64,000 nucleotides of DNA from Immersiella caudata (taxonomy: Eukaryota > Ascomycota > Sordariomycetes > Sordariales > Lasiosphaeriaceae). The position numbers and the translations under genes are program-made. The notes under the pieces were generated by a model that was given only the letters and a program-made list of their open reading frames with translations, was not told where the DNA came from and did not search any database. The DNA lies in the NCBI GenBank assembly GCA_030512335.1, contig JAULSU010000003.1, positions 1,116,001-1,180,000 of the forward strand. The letters are read 5' to 3'. Positions 49,852-63,000 of the stretch are shown piece after piece (within the stretch, counting starts at the first letter, position 1; each line of letters opens with the position of its first letter).

Positions 49852-52800
49852 ATGGAGTGGAGCGAGCACTTGGTCCACCATTTGCTGCGCCGCTTTGTAG
49901 GTTCCATCCGTTTCATCCGGTCCCCCACCGTCGCCGACTGCCCCGAATGACGGCGGGCGCCCGGCACCACGACAAAGGAGGAACCCCGCTGACCCGGCGC
50001 CGCAGAACGAGAGCGCCGACCCGAGAATTGGATCCGGGCGCGACAACAGCACCGGCGGCACGCTCAGCCATGCCGATCTCGGGCCCAAGAGAGACGACGA
50101 ACAGGCCTCGTCGCTGAGCACACTCGCGACCACTTTCGTGCCGGTGCTCATCTACTCGGCCATCTGCCTGTCCATCTTCATCCTGTTCCGCCGAAAATGT
50201 CCGCGCGTCTACGCTCCGCGGACCTTCGCGTCTCTACGCAATCCCCAGTATGTGTGCGACGGGAGACGTTCCCTTCCGTGCTCCCGCACCCGCATCCGCA
50301 TTGCGCATCGCCCACCTGAGGTACTAACAGCCATGCAGACAGCCGGCCCCGCCACTGCCTGACGGGTGGTTCAACTGGATTATTCCCTTCCTCAAGATCG
50401 ACAACAACTACATCCTCAACAACTGCTCGCTCGACGCCTTCTTCTTTCTACGGTTCCTGAGGGTCCTGTCCACAATCTGCCTTGTCGGCGTCTTCTGCGC
50501 ATGGCCGATCCTGTTGCCCGTGCACGGTACCGGCGGCAACAGGCTGCTAGAGCTGGAGAGACTGACCATCGGTAACATCAAGTTGCCCTCCCGCTACTTC
50601 GCCCACACCGCCGTGGCGTGGGTCTTCTTCGGTTCGCCTCCCGTCCGCATGGCTGCATGCGCATCGCTGACATCCACCTTCAGGCTTCGTCCTCTTCATG
50701 ATCTGCCGAGAATGCGTCTACTACATTAACCTCCGACAGGCCTATCTTTTGTCGCCCAACTATGCCAAGAGACTCTCCTCGCGGACCGTCTTGTTCACAT
50801 GCATCCCGAAGCCGTACCTCGAGGAGGCCAAACTCCGCAAGCTGTTTGGCGACTCGGCCAAGAACATCTGGATCCCCCGCAACACCCGGTACTTGCGCGG
50901 ACTAGTTGAGGACAGGGAGAAGACGGCAGAGCGCCTAGAGCAGGCCGAGATACGTCTTATCAGGCTTGCGAATATGGCTCGCAACCGGCACCATAAGAAA
51001 TTCCCAGCCGAAGCCCCTCCGACGCCATCATCGGCCCCCGTATCGTCAGTGCCTTCCCATGACGACGCGCCCCAGCAAGACGCCGAAAAGGGCAAAGCTG
51101 AGTCCGCCATCCGCTTTGCCGAGCGCCAACTCTCGGTTCTGGACGCTACGTCGGTCGATGCAGAGAACGTCGCCGAGAAGGTCCAAGATCCTGAATACAC
51201 ACACCCCTATGGCCTCGACCCGTCCCTGCCTGACGTGAGAGGCTCCGTAGCGGCCATGTGGATTCCCGCCAACAAGAGACCTCACCACCGCCCCATCAAG
51301 AACTTTGGGCGCCGCGTCGACACGATCAGATGGTGCAGGGCCCGGCTCAAGTCCCTCAACCGGGACATATGGAAGCTCCGCCGCAAGCACCGTGGAGGGG
51401 ATGGCTCGCCCTTGAGTGCTGCGTTTATCGAATTCGACACTCAGGCGAACGCCCAATCTGCCTTCCAGATCCTGGCGCACCACCAGCCTTTGCACATGTC
51501 GCCGCGGTTCATCGGCATCCGACCTGAGGAGATCAACTGGAGTGCCCTGAGGATCAAGTGGTGGGAGCACATCATGCGGCGGTTCCTCATGATGGGACTC
51601 ATCAGCGTGGCCATCGTCTTTTGGTCCTTCCCGTCTGCCTTTGTGGGCCTGGTGTCCAACCTCGACGAGTTGGCCAAGCTGGCTCCGTTCATGAAATGGA
51701 TCTTCATCATCCCGAAGCCAATCCTCGACATCATCAAAGGTCTGTTGCCGGCGCTTGCGCTCTCCTGGCTCATGGCTGCCGTTCCTGGGATGCTCAGAGG
51801 TACGTGTTATACCTCATCTTACCTAACAAAGCTGCGGATCGTTTTGCTGACGTTGACAACAGCATGTGGAAGAGTTGCCGGTATCCCCTCGTACGCTTTG
51901 ATCGAGCTGTATGTGCAGAACGGATACTTCGCCTTTCAGATTGTCCAGGTCTTTTTAGTCACCACTCTTACCTCCGCTGCATCGGCTGCACTGCAAAAGA
52001 TCCTCGCAGATCCTCTGTCGGTCAAGGATCTGCTCTCAGAGAACTTGCCCAAGGCGTCCAATTTCTACCTTTCATACATCCTAGTCCAGTGCCTCGCTGC
52101 AGGCGCATACAACCTCGCTGGCATATTCGACCTCTTCCGACACCAAATCGTGGGAAATGCCACCGTTAACCCGAGAAAGCGGTTCTTTCGATGGCGTAAA
52201 CTCACACAGATCCACTGGGGCGGCGAGTATCCCCGTTTCACAAACTTGGGAGTCATCGGTTCGTATCCCCCACCTCTCATCGTCGCTCAAGGCTGACACG
52301 GTATGCACAGCTCTAAGCTATACATGTATAGCGCCGCTCGTCTTGTTGTTCGCTGGGCTGGGGATGTGGTTCCTCTCCTACACGTACCGTTACAACATCA
52401 TCTACGTCTACGACTCGGATCTCGACACCCTGGGCTTGTTCTACCCGCGCGCTCTGATGCAACTCATGTTTGGACTCTATGTGGCCGAGATCTGTCTTGT
52501 CGGTCTCTTTGCCCTGAAGTCTGCTGTGGGGCCGATGTTGTTGATGCTGATCTTCTTCATCTTCACTGCCCTCGTGCACATTTCGCTCAACGAGGCGGTG
52601 ACGCCTCTCCTTTTCAACCTTCCACGGACCCTCGCCTTGGAAAGGGACATTGGTCCGATCGCAGAAGACTGGCCAGCAGCGGAAAGTACCCCACCCACGC
52701 CCGAGCACGCCGCTGGGGGGTCAGCCGCCGCTTACTACGACGTCAACGAACACTTTGGAGATGAGCCAGAACCGCCGCCTCTCGACGAGTTAGATACAGA

Positions 52801-53284
52801 CATCCAGATGCGTGGCATAGAGGGAAGCAGCAGTCTACGCTACGCTATGGCAGACTTTGTGAAGGCCGCTGCGGCCGCATGGATCAAGAAGGACACAGAA
52901 GACTCTAGTTTGACGCGTGCTTTGGCACAGATCAAGACTTGGCTGACCCCAGACGCCACCCAGAAACCCAACTTCATAATGACATTCTTCCATCCCGAAG
53001 TCTATCAGGAGTTCAAGCGCCTCCAACCCAAAGTCAACCCTGGGCCAGACGGCCTGGAGCTTCCGCCTGACTATGGACGGAAGGCATACCAACCACCTGA
53101 GATGTGGAAGCCAGCACCGAAGCTGTGGATACCGAAGGACGACGCGCTGGTGAGCCGACAGGAGGTGGCACATACAAAAGAGTCAATCTTCGTATCAGAC
53201 CGAGGGTGCTGGCTCAATGACAGGTGCAGGGTAGTATGTGAGCCAGAGGAGTCACCATTGTTTGAGCCCGTCATAATATATTGA
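49852..53284 (+). CDS. CSC1/OSCA-type (DUF221, RSN1-like) membrane channel or transporter
   Basis: Exons: 49852-49896, 50006-50247, 50339-50631, 50684-51799, 51863-52258 and 52311-53284. They sum to 3066 nt, 1021 residues in frame. The first membrane helix (LATTFVPVLIYSAICLSIFI) is preceded by a stop in its own frame, so a 5' exon is required. I use the ATG at 49852 (ACAATGG) joined by GTAGGT...GCTGACC...CGCAG, which gives MEWSEHLVHHLLRRFNESAD; this first exon is the least certain. Next come YAPRTFASLR, the cytosolic PHM7 region (RTVLFTCIPKPYLEEAKLRK, FIEFDTQANAQSAFQ, IGIRPEEINW) and then the DUF221 helical core (RFLMMGLISVAIVFWSFP onward). The C-terminal tail includes VYQEFKRLQPKVNP and ends FEPVIIY. 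The family includes hyperosmolality- and calcium-permeable channels and yeast Rsn1/Phm7 proteins. Confidence 0.9.
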
Positions 53285-53802
53285 GGACCGGGTACAGCAT
53301 TATGTCTAGCGTAGCATCTAGCCATGGAGTTTGAGTCTCTTGTTATGGAAATCTAACGCGGTTCATGCAGTATCTCATGTGAACTTGAGCCATCTCGAGT
53401 TTTGCGATCTCCCTTGTGCAACCTGTGGTTCTCCCCTCCTCTGCCCTTGTTCACAGGCTCAAGGAGTAATAGGATGGCTTCTTCACGGTCGGTAGAGGGC
53501 ATATGGATTCTGCCCCAGGCTGCAGCGTGGTCTCAGTGGTCTCGTGATTACAGCAACTGGTAGCGGCCCCGCTGAATAATGGCAAGGGATCAACACAAGT
53601 CTAGCCCCTGAAGTCAAAACACCAATGCCCGCACAATGCCGTCTGCCACGGAAGACCCAACTCTACGTCATCCCTCAACTACTGAAAACCGGAGATACGG
53701 CGATGCTCCTTCGGATAGTCATATCTCACCGTGTCGAATCCACACTGGCCTCCGTACCAGTAGCTATATATCAATCATCAAGAACTCTCAAGTTACCATC
53801 AA

Positions 53803-53814
53803 CCCCCCCCCCCC
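53803..53814. repeat. C12 homopolymer
   Basis: Twelve cytosines followed by TCCCCTCCC, giving a strongly C-biased patch. Confidence 0.9.
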
Positions 53815-54333
53815 TCCCCTCCCAGGTATCAATGCAAGATGAAGGCATGCAGCACCCCCAAAACAGCCAGATTACGCGCCTTCAACCCCCTATGTCTCCG
53901 CAGTGACATATGATCTACAGCCCGGAAGGCCGACACCCGTGTGCTACGTGATAGGTTCTTTCTCCTCCGCAGACCGGTGTCGATGCTGACCTTCACCGGG
54001 CACTTGGCCGTTGGGGGATATGTCGTATTGCCCCACAAGGAATATTCACATGCTACGTTCAATTGCCGCGCTGAGTGGAGAATGTTGGGGCTATGATGTG
54101 ATGTGAGGGCGATCAGCGTTGTGGGGCAATTGATGCCGAGAAATAGGATGATCAGGACCCTGAGAGCGGATGTGGGCTATGATATAATTTGGCGATGATC
54201 TATTCGGTTTGGGGAGTACGTTTTGATTGGGTTGGTTGCAGTTGATAGGGGGTAGAATGGGAGGTGGTTCTAGCCCCTGAAATTGTGATTTTGTTGTTGT
54301 TTTTTAGGCTTGTGAAAATTACATCGATACCCA

Positions 54334-54349
54334 CCGTGTTCGAACACGG
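54334..54349. repeat. Perfect 16-bp palindrome
   Basis: CCGTGTTCGAACACGG is identical to its reverse complement, centred on TTCGAA. It superficially resembles a tRNA T-arm/B-box but the 7-nt T-loop geometry and an acceptor stem are absent. Confidence 0.8.
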
Positions 54350-54385
54350 GGCCTTGATGTTTGTGTTTTTGATACGCTGCGTTTA

Positions 54386-54406
54386 TTTATGGCTTGCAGC
54401 CATAAA
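54386..54406. repeat. Inverted repeat, 9-bp stem, 3-nt loop
   Basis: TTTATGGCT, then TGC, then AGCCATAAA. It stands 37 bp after the 16-bp palindrome. Confidence 0.8.
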
Positions 54407-56321
54407 TCCAAAATCCAAAGATACACATCCCTGTCACGGCAACGGGTGTAGCCATCGAATTAACACGACCATCGAGATGGGTCTACAAATTATTCTTTGA
54501 CTAACTCGGATTCATCTTTCGGATTCTATTCAACAATACCACCTGGGCAGCAGTTGTCAAGCTCATCAGGCCAGAATCTCACACCACAAACCATGCAACC
54601 ATCAACAGCAACCTTGAAAACCAAGCAGCCATCGAGGGTGCCAGAATCTTCCCCAGAATCTGGCCACTAGTCTAGATCGAAACACTCTGCAAGGTATACT
54701 TGGTTCCATCGTAGCATCCCCATATCAAAACACAAATCATCTTCCGCGTCAACCCCTCAACATCAGCCCTGGGGTTTCACAAACACCTAATTGGCATTGA
54801 TCGAAACCGTTGGAAGAATCAAGAAGGGCCCTGCAGCCCTGGTTCCAACACTTATCAAAACCGCGGGGTTTATAGCCGCCCGCGGGCGTGGGTAACCACA
54901 CCGGTGAGATGGTTCAGCCACCCACTTCTGCCGCATCAATCCCTCCATTTTTCAGACGGTACCGTGGTTGGGCAACGGGTGCTGTAAGCGATGCCACGCC
55001 CGCATGAAATTTGGAGTTGGAGGATAAGGGGGGACACCTCGGACTTCAAAGTCTTTTGTGTCACCCCCCTTTTTCCTCTACCTACCTTACCCTGCGCGTG
55101 CAAGTCGAAATACTTTGCGTGAGAGCCGAAATTCGCCACAACACCAAAACACAAAGCCGGCGCGAAGATCGCGATGTCTGTTCCAGGTGTCTCGCTCAAG
55201 CCAAATGACACCTCTCTGCCATGACACCACATCCATTGTCCCTGTCACTGTCGGACCGCATCCAAGCGTGCCGACCACGGCATGATGCGCAGCAAAACAC
55301 ACAACATACCGTGAAGGTAACCACGACGGCGGTTTTTTCTAGACACGAGGTATCACATCTCAGTTTCGACCCGGCCCGGGTTTAGGACATTATTGGACGA
55401 CTTGGATGAAAAAGGGGGGTGCAGCCTGGCTGATGGGCGGGAGACGGGTAATACGGCGGTATCCGACTTCCCGAGGGTCTAGACTAGCTTTCTTTTCGAA
55501 GGATGCGAGTTATTGACTGTTGTCGAGATGCTCGCGGTTCGTTCGATCGTCTGACTGCCAGTGCTTGATTACTCTGCGTCTGGATCGGGATGCAAGCAGA
55601 ACCGAGGGCACTGGTGACGATGCAGCACCTTGATGAGCTTCGGGATGGTAAAATTGCAACTTTTCCACTCTGAGGTATCGCCAGAGTGACACACTGTCGG
55701 TGACGGCGATGCCTCTGGCAGCGACATCCAGACAGGCACATCATTGATGGCCCGGTGCCGAACCGCCACCCCGAATATTCATCCCTCCATGGAGTTTCAA
55801 CTTCAAACTTCCATCAAGCCACTACTGATCAAATTCCATAACCCAAATCACCACCACCTTCAAGTTCTCATTCCCAGAAAGGGTCCCCTCCATCAACCGC
55901 AAAAACAACAAATAAGGCGCCCCCGATCTGCAGTACTCTATCATGCATAAAATCCCAACCGTCCCGTCCAATCCCCTCTCGGCTGTGCGAAACCGCCGCA
56001 CCGCAGGCCGGCTTGCCTATCAAACCCAGTGGTTGCGACCGGTGAATCGCCTATCACACCAGACTCTACACAGCCGTGAACCTGCAGTGCAGTTCACGCT
56101 ACAGGAGGAGACCTGTCACTGCCTGTGGAAGACGAGATAGAAAACGGGTGCAGCTGTAGCTGTTGTTGTAGCTGTGTTACCACCCACCACGTTTTACTTT
56201 GCTTTCTTTCAGTCTCGGCTTTTGAAGGATCAAGCAGGATCAGAATGGGACGGGACGGACGTCAATGACGAGAACAACAGACGGGAGGGTTGTCCGAATC
56301 GACCAACTACAACCAACTGAA

Positions 56322-56338
56322 CCCCCCCCCCCCCCCCC
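56322..56338. repeat. C17 homopolymer
   Basis: Seventeen uninterrupted cytosines, preceded by AACTGAA and followed by TGAGC. Confidence 0.9.
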
Positions 56339-57033
56339 TGAGCTGCGATATATGACGATTCTGACCATTCCACTGATACCCTCACCTCACTTTGCCATAT
56401 GAGGCGGCCTGCAAGATGAATAATACATACAGCAAGCTCCCGCACCTCGTTATCCTCACCCACCCTTGGCGGATATCTCTTTCGTTCTAGGAACGACAAA
56501 CCTCCACTCAAGCTGACAAAGAAGAGGGGGTTGCAAGAGCGTAAAAAAAAAAAGCCAAGCCAACGCCGTCGATATCGTCCGACTCCCTGCAGCGCCGCTC
56601 TGTTTACCCTGCCAAACTGCGGCGGGGAAGCCCTCGCAAAGAACCCCAGGTGAACTTCTTCCAGGATGCCCTTGTCCTGTCTTGCTGTGGAGCAGGACTG
56701 CAAGTCGCAGCAGCAGCGGCAGTAGCATGCACGAAGGCGCAGGCACTCCCACAGCAGGAGAGGGCAAGAATCAGTTTTACATGTGAAGCGGCGGGCATTG
56801 TGCCTCTCCACTCCCCCAGCTCGACTTCGCAGTCTGGCAGGGGGAAAAGGGAACGGCTCGCCATCGTAAAGGAAGGGCAGCCACAAGATGTGCCCGCATC
56901 GCGGCCGAGCATAAGGGAAATGCACGGCGGGTGAATTAAGGAAGGAAGCTGGACAGGGACAGATAGTGTGGTAAATTGTTTACCCTACATGTTGCGTTGC
57001 GTGCTGCGCTGGCAGGGAGCAAAGGTATAAGTG

Positions 57034-57064
57034 GTGTGAGTGTGAGTGTGGGTGTGGGTGTGGG
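57034..57064. repeat. TG-rich microsatellite
   Basis: A run of GTGTGAG and GTGTGGG units (GTGTGAGTGTGAGTGTGGGT and on) followed by a G-rich patch at 57100-57128. Confidence 0.85.
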
Positions 57065-60000
57065 ATGGGAGAAAACGCGATAATAATATGGAAGAGCAAG
57101 GGGGGGGGAGGGGGAGACGAAATGGGGGGGCTGCCACCGGGAAGAGGGGTGTGTGTCGGATCTGGGTCCAAAGGCGGCTCCCGATCGCGATAAGGCGACG
57201 GGCGGGTTGGCTTCCGCTCTTGGGGCCCGTGTCGTGAGGGGATCGGCGCCAACGCCAAAGACGGCCTTTGCCCTTTTGATGCATTTTCGTGGATGGGTGA
57301 CTCTGAGCGAAAACTCGATCCCCCGGAGGCTCGCACAATGTGCTAGGAGATAGCCACGGTGTAAGTGGATGATGAGAAAGACGGACTCCCATCGCTCACC
57401 GCATGTTCCTTCTGTCTGTCAGCAGCTGGAACTTATTTTCCGGTGCCTCCCCGCCTCCAAGCAGACGTCCAAGGCGCTTCACCTTGGGGAGCCCCACCAG
57501 TACCAGACTGCACGTCCAAAGTAGTGCAGCAACATCAGACCACACGAAACAGCGTAAGTGGAGGCTGGTTGGTCTGTGAGAGATTGGGGGTTGAGTCGCA
57601 ATACTGAGTTTTTCTGGCGTTGCATGGTCTAGTACGGCCTAGCAGATAAGGCAATAACAAGGGCCGGTCGGGGTGTCGCTGGTGTCCGCCGGCTGGTGCG
57701 TCTGCTGGGCCGCTAAGCGGATGCGGGCACACCTCGAGTGCGGTCGCTGGTCACGGTTTGCCGGCCGATGGAGGGGTAAGAAGCGTCGGCCCCGGTCCCG
57801 GCCCCCTCCTGATGGGGGCATGGAGGGCTCGGTGAGGGGCCTGCAGCACGCTTCCCAGTCTCAACTTGGTCTGGGCTGTCCCCTCCATCTGCAGCTAATT
57901 GCGTTCGCTGGGAACAATACAGCTTGGCGCGTGGTGCATGCAGGTCTGGGTTATTATGTCCGAGTCGATCGACGCCTCCTGAGTCCTGAGCCTGTGTTGG
58001 GGCCTGCACCAGCGCCTGTGCGTGCACTGTTTACCTACACGCGCGGGGAGCATCGAGAACCGACCACCAGCCCCAACAGTTGCGCAATTCCGACAAATTC
58101 GCACGCTCAGTTCCCCAGAGCGGCGATGCAGCTGCGGAGATTGAGTCACCCTAGATAAAGCTTTCAGCGTCTCGTATTCTGCCCGTCGCGATGAATTTTC
58201 GAGCGAATCGCCACCTATGGCGAAAGCTTGGCTGCTAAAAAGGTTAAGCTGTAGGTTAGATATAAAACTTTTTGACGCCGAACCTCCCAGTGGCGTTGGG
58301 TTGCATTGACAGGTGCTATAGCGCATTTTTGTTACCCACCACGGGGGCAACGCAAGGGAGCCAGACAGCGATGTACTCGCACAGTCTCAAAACAGTGGCC
58401 TACCAAGGTGGGTCGCTGCGCAACCTCTCATGTCGAAGATTTGAGGGACGTTGTCGCATGATTAGCGTCTAGGCCTGGATCAAAGAAGGTGCGAGGTGCA
58501 AGTCGTTCGAGCTACGAGAGGAGACTGCGTAAAAGGCGGACTGCGGCTCCCCGAGCGCTTCTGCTCCCTTGTTAGCCCCCTTGACATTGCTGGCGTATTG
58601 TGAGCCCCTCCCCAGATCGGCCATCTGAAGCTGTAGTGGGTATCAGATAGACCGTTGGCGACGGGCCACTCTCCCAGCGGGCCACCCCTCCAGCACGAGG
58701 CAGCCGTTGCACCACGCCAGGTTACACTAAGAACCTCTCTGGCCATCAGCCGTTGAAGCCACTGACTCGAAAAGAGTCCTCGTTGCGTGTGATGGTTCTG
58801 CGAGCACAGAACAAGCTGTAGCACATCGCTGCTGAGAGCTGACATTTCCCCGCAGTCATACAGCCACGCGCCCTGGCGGTTGAGGACCCTGACGTCCCCG
58901 ATGTCCTGCAGCAACAGATGCAAGGAGGGTTTGGACCGCCCCAGTTTTCCCTGGGTGTGGTCTCCAGTCCACCTTCGGAGGTGTGAACGAGTTGAGCAGC
59001 AGTGTCCTTTGGTCAGAAACCAGGTTGCCGCATCTCGGGTTCAACTGTACGATGCTGCCTGATAAGCAGCCACTTTGCGGGGTGACTGACACTGTCGCGG
59101 ACGGCGGCAGAGCCATCTACCTGTTGCTCACGGGTGATTCCATCCTGGGATTCATTTCTCTCCGCACCAAGGCAGTCCCTGGACCCGTAGAAGCATAAAC
59201 CGTATCCGGTATCATGTCCGCGACGATCCCGGGCCGGAAGGGACCTATCATGTCCTGGAGGTATCTCTACCAGGTAGAGTGGGGAAGGACATCAAGTTCT
59301 GATGAACGCAGAAACACTGATACCCCTCCTTCTGTGGTGCAGGTCTCCTCTTGTGGCGGCTCCCCAGACTCCTTGACCATGAGATCTGATCCATGGCAGC
59401 TGCAGTCTCGGCCCTGGCTAAACGAAGAGCGAGTCAGACGCCCCTGGGGCGGAAGAACGGGGAGCAACCTAGGTCTCGACCAAAGTCGGGCCTCGAAAGC
59501 CGTCGCTATCGAGGTCCATCGACTTGAGGCTTGTTGTTGGTGCAACGTCTACCTCGGAGATGTCCAGTTTGTCGTTGGAAAAGACGCCGGCCCGCGTGCT
59601 GGTTCCACGCGCCAGGATATCGTTAGCAGGCAGTACCACACCTGTATTCCGGCGGACGACTGTAGAGTGTGTGGTTGAAGTAGACGCTGCCGTGTGTGTC
59701 CCACTTGGCGCTCTGCCCCTAGCCCTTCGCGACCCCAACCCAAGCACGATGAGGAGAGTAACAGAGCTCATGGAGCACCCGATGCTCTGAAGGAACAACA
59801 ACCCGAAGCAAACGGCGCAGAAAAACACTTCCAGAAGCTAGGAAATGCACCATGCCTCTCCAGTTCCGGGTGGTACTTCATGCCTCTTGACATGAAGCGT
59901 GGTGGTGACAACGCAGAGAAAGCCCTTCCACAGCAGCTCGTCTGCTCGCCTGCAACCGTATGACAGGCAAGCCATATCGTCAGAGGTGGAAGAGTATTGC

Positions 60001-63000
60001 GTGACAATATCGACAGAAAGAAAGTGACGATAAGAGGTTAGATAGCCGCCGTCACCCGGGGGTCTGGTGCCGTTGCTCCGGAGATGCGTCCAAGTCGGGC
60101 CGGGACGGCAACGGCAATCTCGGCCGGACCGACAGTGGCCACCCCGACTTTCTCAAATCAGTGATAGGGTAAGAGCAGCGGAAGAGCGGCGAGCTGATTT
60201 CCCGGGTCCGGACAAAGGGACACACCGCAGAGCGTGAATGTACTTGCGGCGTGCAACAAAGTTGCGCTCGTTCGTCCTCATTCTCGTTGATCGGCGCTCG
60301 TTATTTGGGGCTTGCTCGCTTTCCAGGCCAATCCAGACCCGTCAAAGTGGGCACCTGCAGGCCACATGCAGAGCCTCCAGATCTCTCGCGAAACCTGGAC
60401 AGGAAGTAAAAAGAGAAGAGTGGGTCAAATCCTGGCTACCAATCGAGGCTCGGTCGTCGCTGGGAATGTGATGAAAATTCGCAGGTTTTTCTTCACACCG
60501 CCATTTGTGGACATCTGGTTCGCAGCGCAGCGCCGAGCCGCAGCTTCGATTGGCCTCTGTATCGCATGATGTGGCTTGCGTCCCAAGAACGTCAAGCCGA
60601 AATTGGGAACCAACAGAGGGAGCTGCTAGTTTCTCAGCCACTGTCCTCTTGCAATGTCGCCATCAACGAAGGATCAAGGTGAAGATGAGGTGAAAAGAGC
60701 GCTTCGCTCACCGAGTGTCCCCCCACACGGTGAGAGCGTGATCACTCTTCGAGGTTCCCTTCGTTTTGTGGCGCGCTGACGGCGTGGGGTTGGGGTTTGT
60801 TGGGTGTGTTAGGCCCAGCTGAGGAAAGAGCGCAGCGCGGCGTCGAAGCCCCCCAACGCAGATCACCTGCTCGAGACTCACTGCGAGCAAACGGCGCTGC
60901 GTGTCTGAGAGCCGCGAAATACTTTGCTTTTTTTGACCGTTTTTCTGCCAGCCGTGCCAGGTCTGCACGGTCCAGCTGTCCGTTTCTATGCAAGACGACC
61001 GTTTGGAGATGCTATTTGCTTACGCAGAACCAAGCAAAAACCGTTTGAGCACAAACAAGTCAAAACATCAGCTTTCCCCACGCCGAAGCTGTCAGCAGGT
61101 CTTTGCAGAGGCAGCGAGTGGGTTTCCAAAAGCTGTTGGATGGCCGGGACATTCGGGGATCGCCATTCGGCAGCGCGGGTTGTTCATGAGCAAGTTGCTC
61201 GGCATCTTCCACCTTCACGGGAACTCTCCCACGTTTTACTTGTCGTCCCACGTCGGTGTGGGGTTTCTAGGCAAGGTGGTCGATGCTTGTCGTCGGGAGT
61301 TTTTATCAGAACGCGGGATGACCCCACATGATTGTTTCGCGATATCTTTTCTTTTGTTCGTGTGTATTGGAAAGAAGAATAATTGCATTGTCAACTGTCA
61401 AAACGGAGTCTCTTGTGTAGGTACGGAGGTGTTCTTCTCCACCCAGTGCGCAGTTCCAATCCGCTCTCTTCCAAGAGCAGAGCCGCAAATGAAGATGTCA
61501 TCAACTGCCATCGTTTTCCGCGAAGAGCGGTCAAGACGGAGTTTCGTTTCAAGCGAATGGCTCCATCTCACCCGGGTTGTCCAAGGCAGTGACCTGTGAA
61601 CAGAGTCTGCCGGGCATTGTCAGGAACAAGGAGAGCTTGCAAGTGGTCAAGTTTCACGTTCCCGCTTCTGCACTCGCATGGTCAGGCGACAAGCGGCTGA
61701 CTAGATTTTGGCTCGGAATTGCGCAGCATTGTCGCTCTTGCTTGTTTCCATTCCCGGACGCCGAGTGGAGAGAGTGTGGTCGTGCGAAGAGGAGAATGAG
61801 CACAGTGCGCGAGGTGCTGACAGACCAGCGAAACCATGCAATTTCCGCTACGATGCCCTGAGCTCCTCCCCCTGGGAATCTCGGCCGCAAAACTTGCGCG
61901 CCCAAGCGCTGTGCGACTGGGATCTCCCAGGCAAAATGCACTGCAAGCTGCCTGTAATGCACCGTATACAGCACGTTGTCGATACTGTGCGCAGAATCGT
62001 CGATGTTGCGCCAAAGCGGCCGATTTCTGCAATGCAGGCTACGTCATAGACTTGCGGGAATCCAACATCGCGGAATGCCGCTAGGCCGGAAGTGGCCTAG
62101 CTGAGCGTTTTGGGAGATTTTCTTTTGGCAGCGCCCCACGTCCGACCAACGGTCCGGGAGTTGGTTGTCTGGCGACATTCCATTCCAGCCTTCAAAACTC
62201 GGGAACCAAGCCGCATCCGTGGACGCCCAGGCACCGCGTCGTCAAGGCGAAAGGACTCTGCCGCGTCCAAAACCCAAGGCGGAGGCAGTTCAGGAGACCA
62301 CGAGACCTCGCGTGCATGGCTCCGCAAAGGGGAAGAGCCACGCCTCGTGGCTTCTTCCCGGCGCCAACCCATTTTCGCTCGAACTCCCACCAGGTCCGAA
62401 CCTTGTTTGCTTGGTTGGGGAAGCGGGGGAACGAGTCGTCGATGCTCGGTACCGTTCACCCATATTTTCGCCGGACCTTGGATTAGGTGGTTCTCGCTTC
62501 AAAGTTGCGAAACGAACGTTCGATGTTGACGTTATGACGAGGCCAGTATCGCTTGGCGCCTCCATTCAGACGGTGTCGAGGCCGGAGGCTGGAGGCTGGA
62601 AGCTCGCTCCCCTTGCTGGTATGTGCTCTCTGCGGGGAAAGCAAATCATCTTCGATCCATGTCGTTGCTCCCACAATATGCGAGTCACGGAGTCTGGGGT
62701 TTCCCGCGGGCTTTTTGCTGTCCACACAGAGGTCGGATATGCATCTTTCTCGATAGCGTAGCCTGCCGAAACGTACTGTGCTGCATGTTTTGGGATAACT
62801 CGAGGCACACCAGACGAATGGTTCTGCTGTGTGTGGCAATGGTCTCGGCTCCGTTAGGGGCGGTGCAGGACGTCAAACACCAACATTGCTGTTTCCCCGC
62901 CTGGAGGAGCGCCTCACCGTTGTCCAGACCAGCGGCGTAACAGCTCGCCGTGGCAGAGAAAGCAAAGTATTGGGAATGGACAGGTTGACGGTTGCTCTCC

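Noticed and set aside
54325..54360. tRNA gene suggested by a TTCGAAC string in a GC stem
   Set aside because: The stem-loop is a perfect palindrome with a 6-nt centre rather than a 5-bp stem with a 7-nt T-loop, and no acceptor, D or anticodon arm can be paired with it on either strand.
56230..56925. Possible 231-residue minus-strand protein with several cysteines
   Set aside because: It crosses the C17 run and an A-rich run as low-complexity Gly and Phe, and shows no domain or signal.
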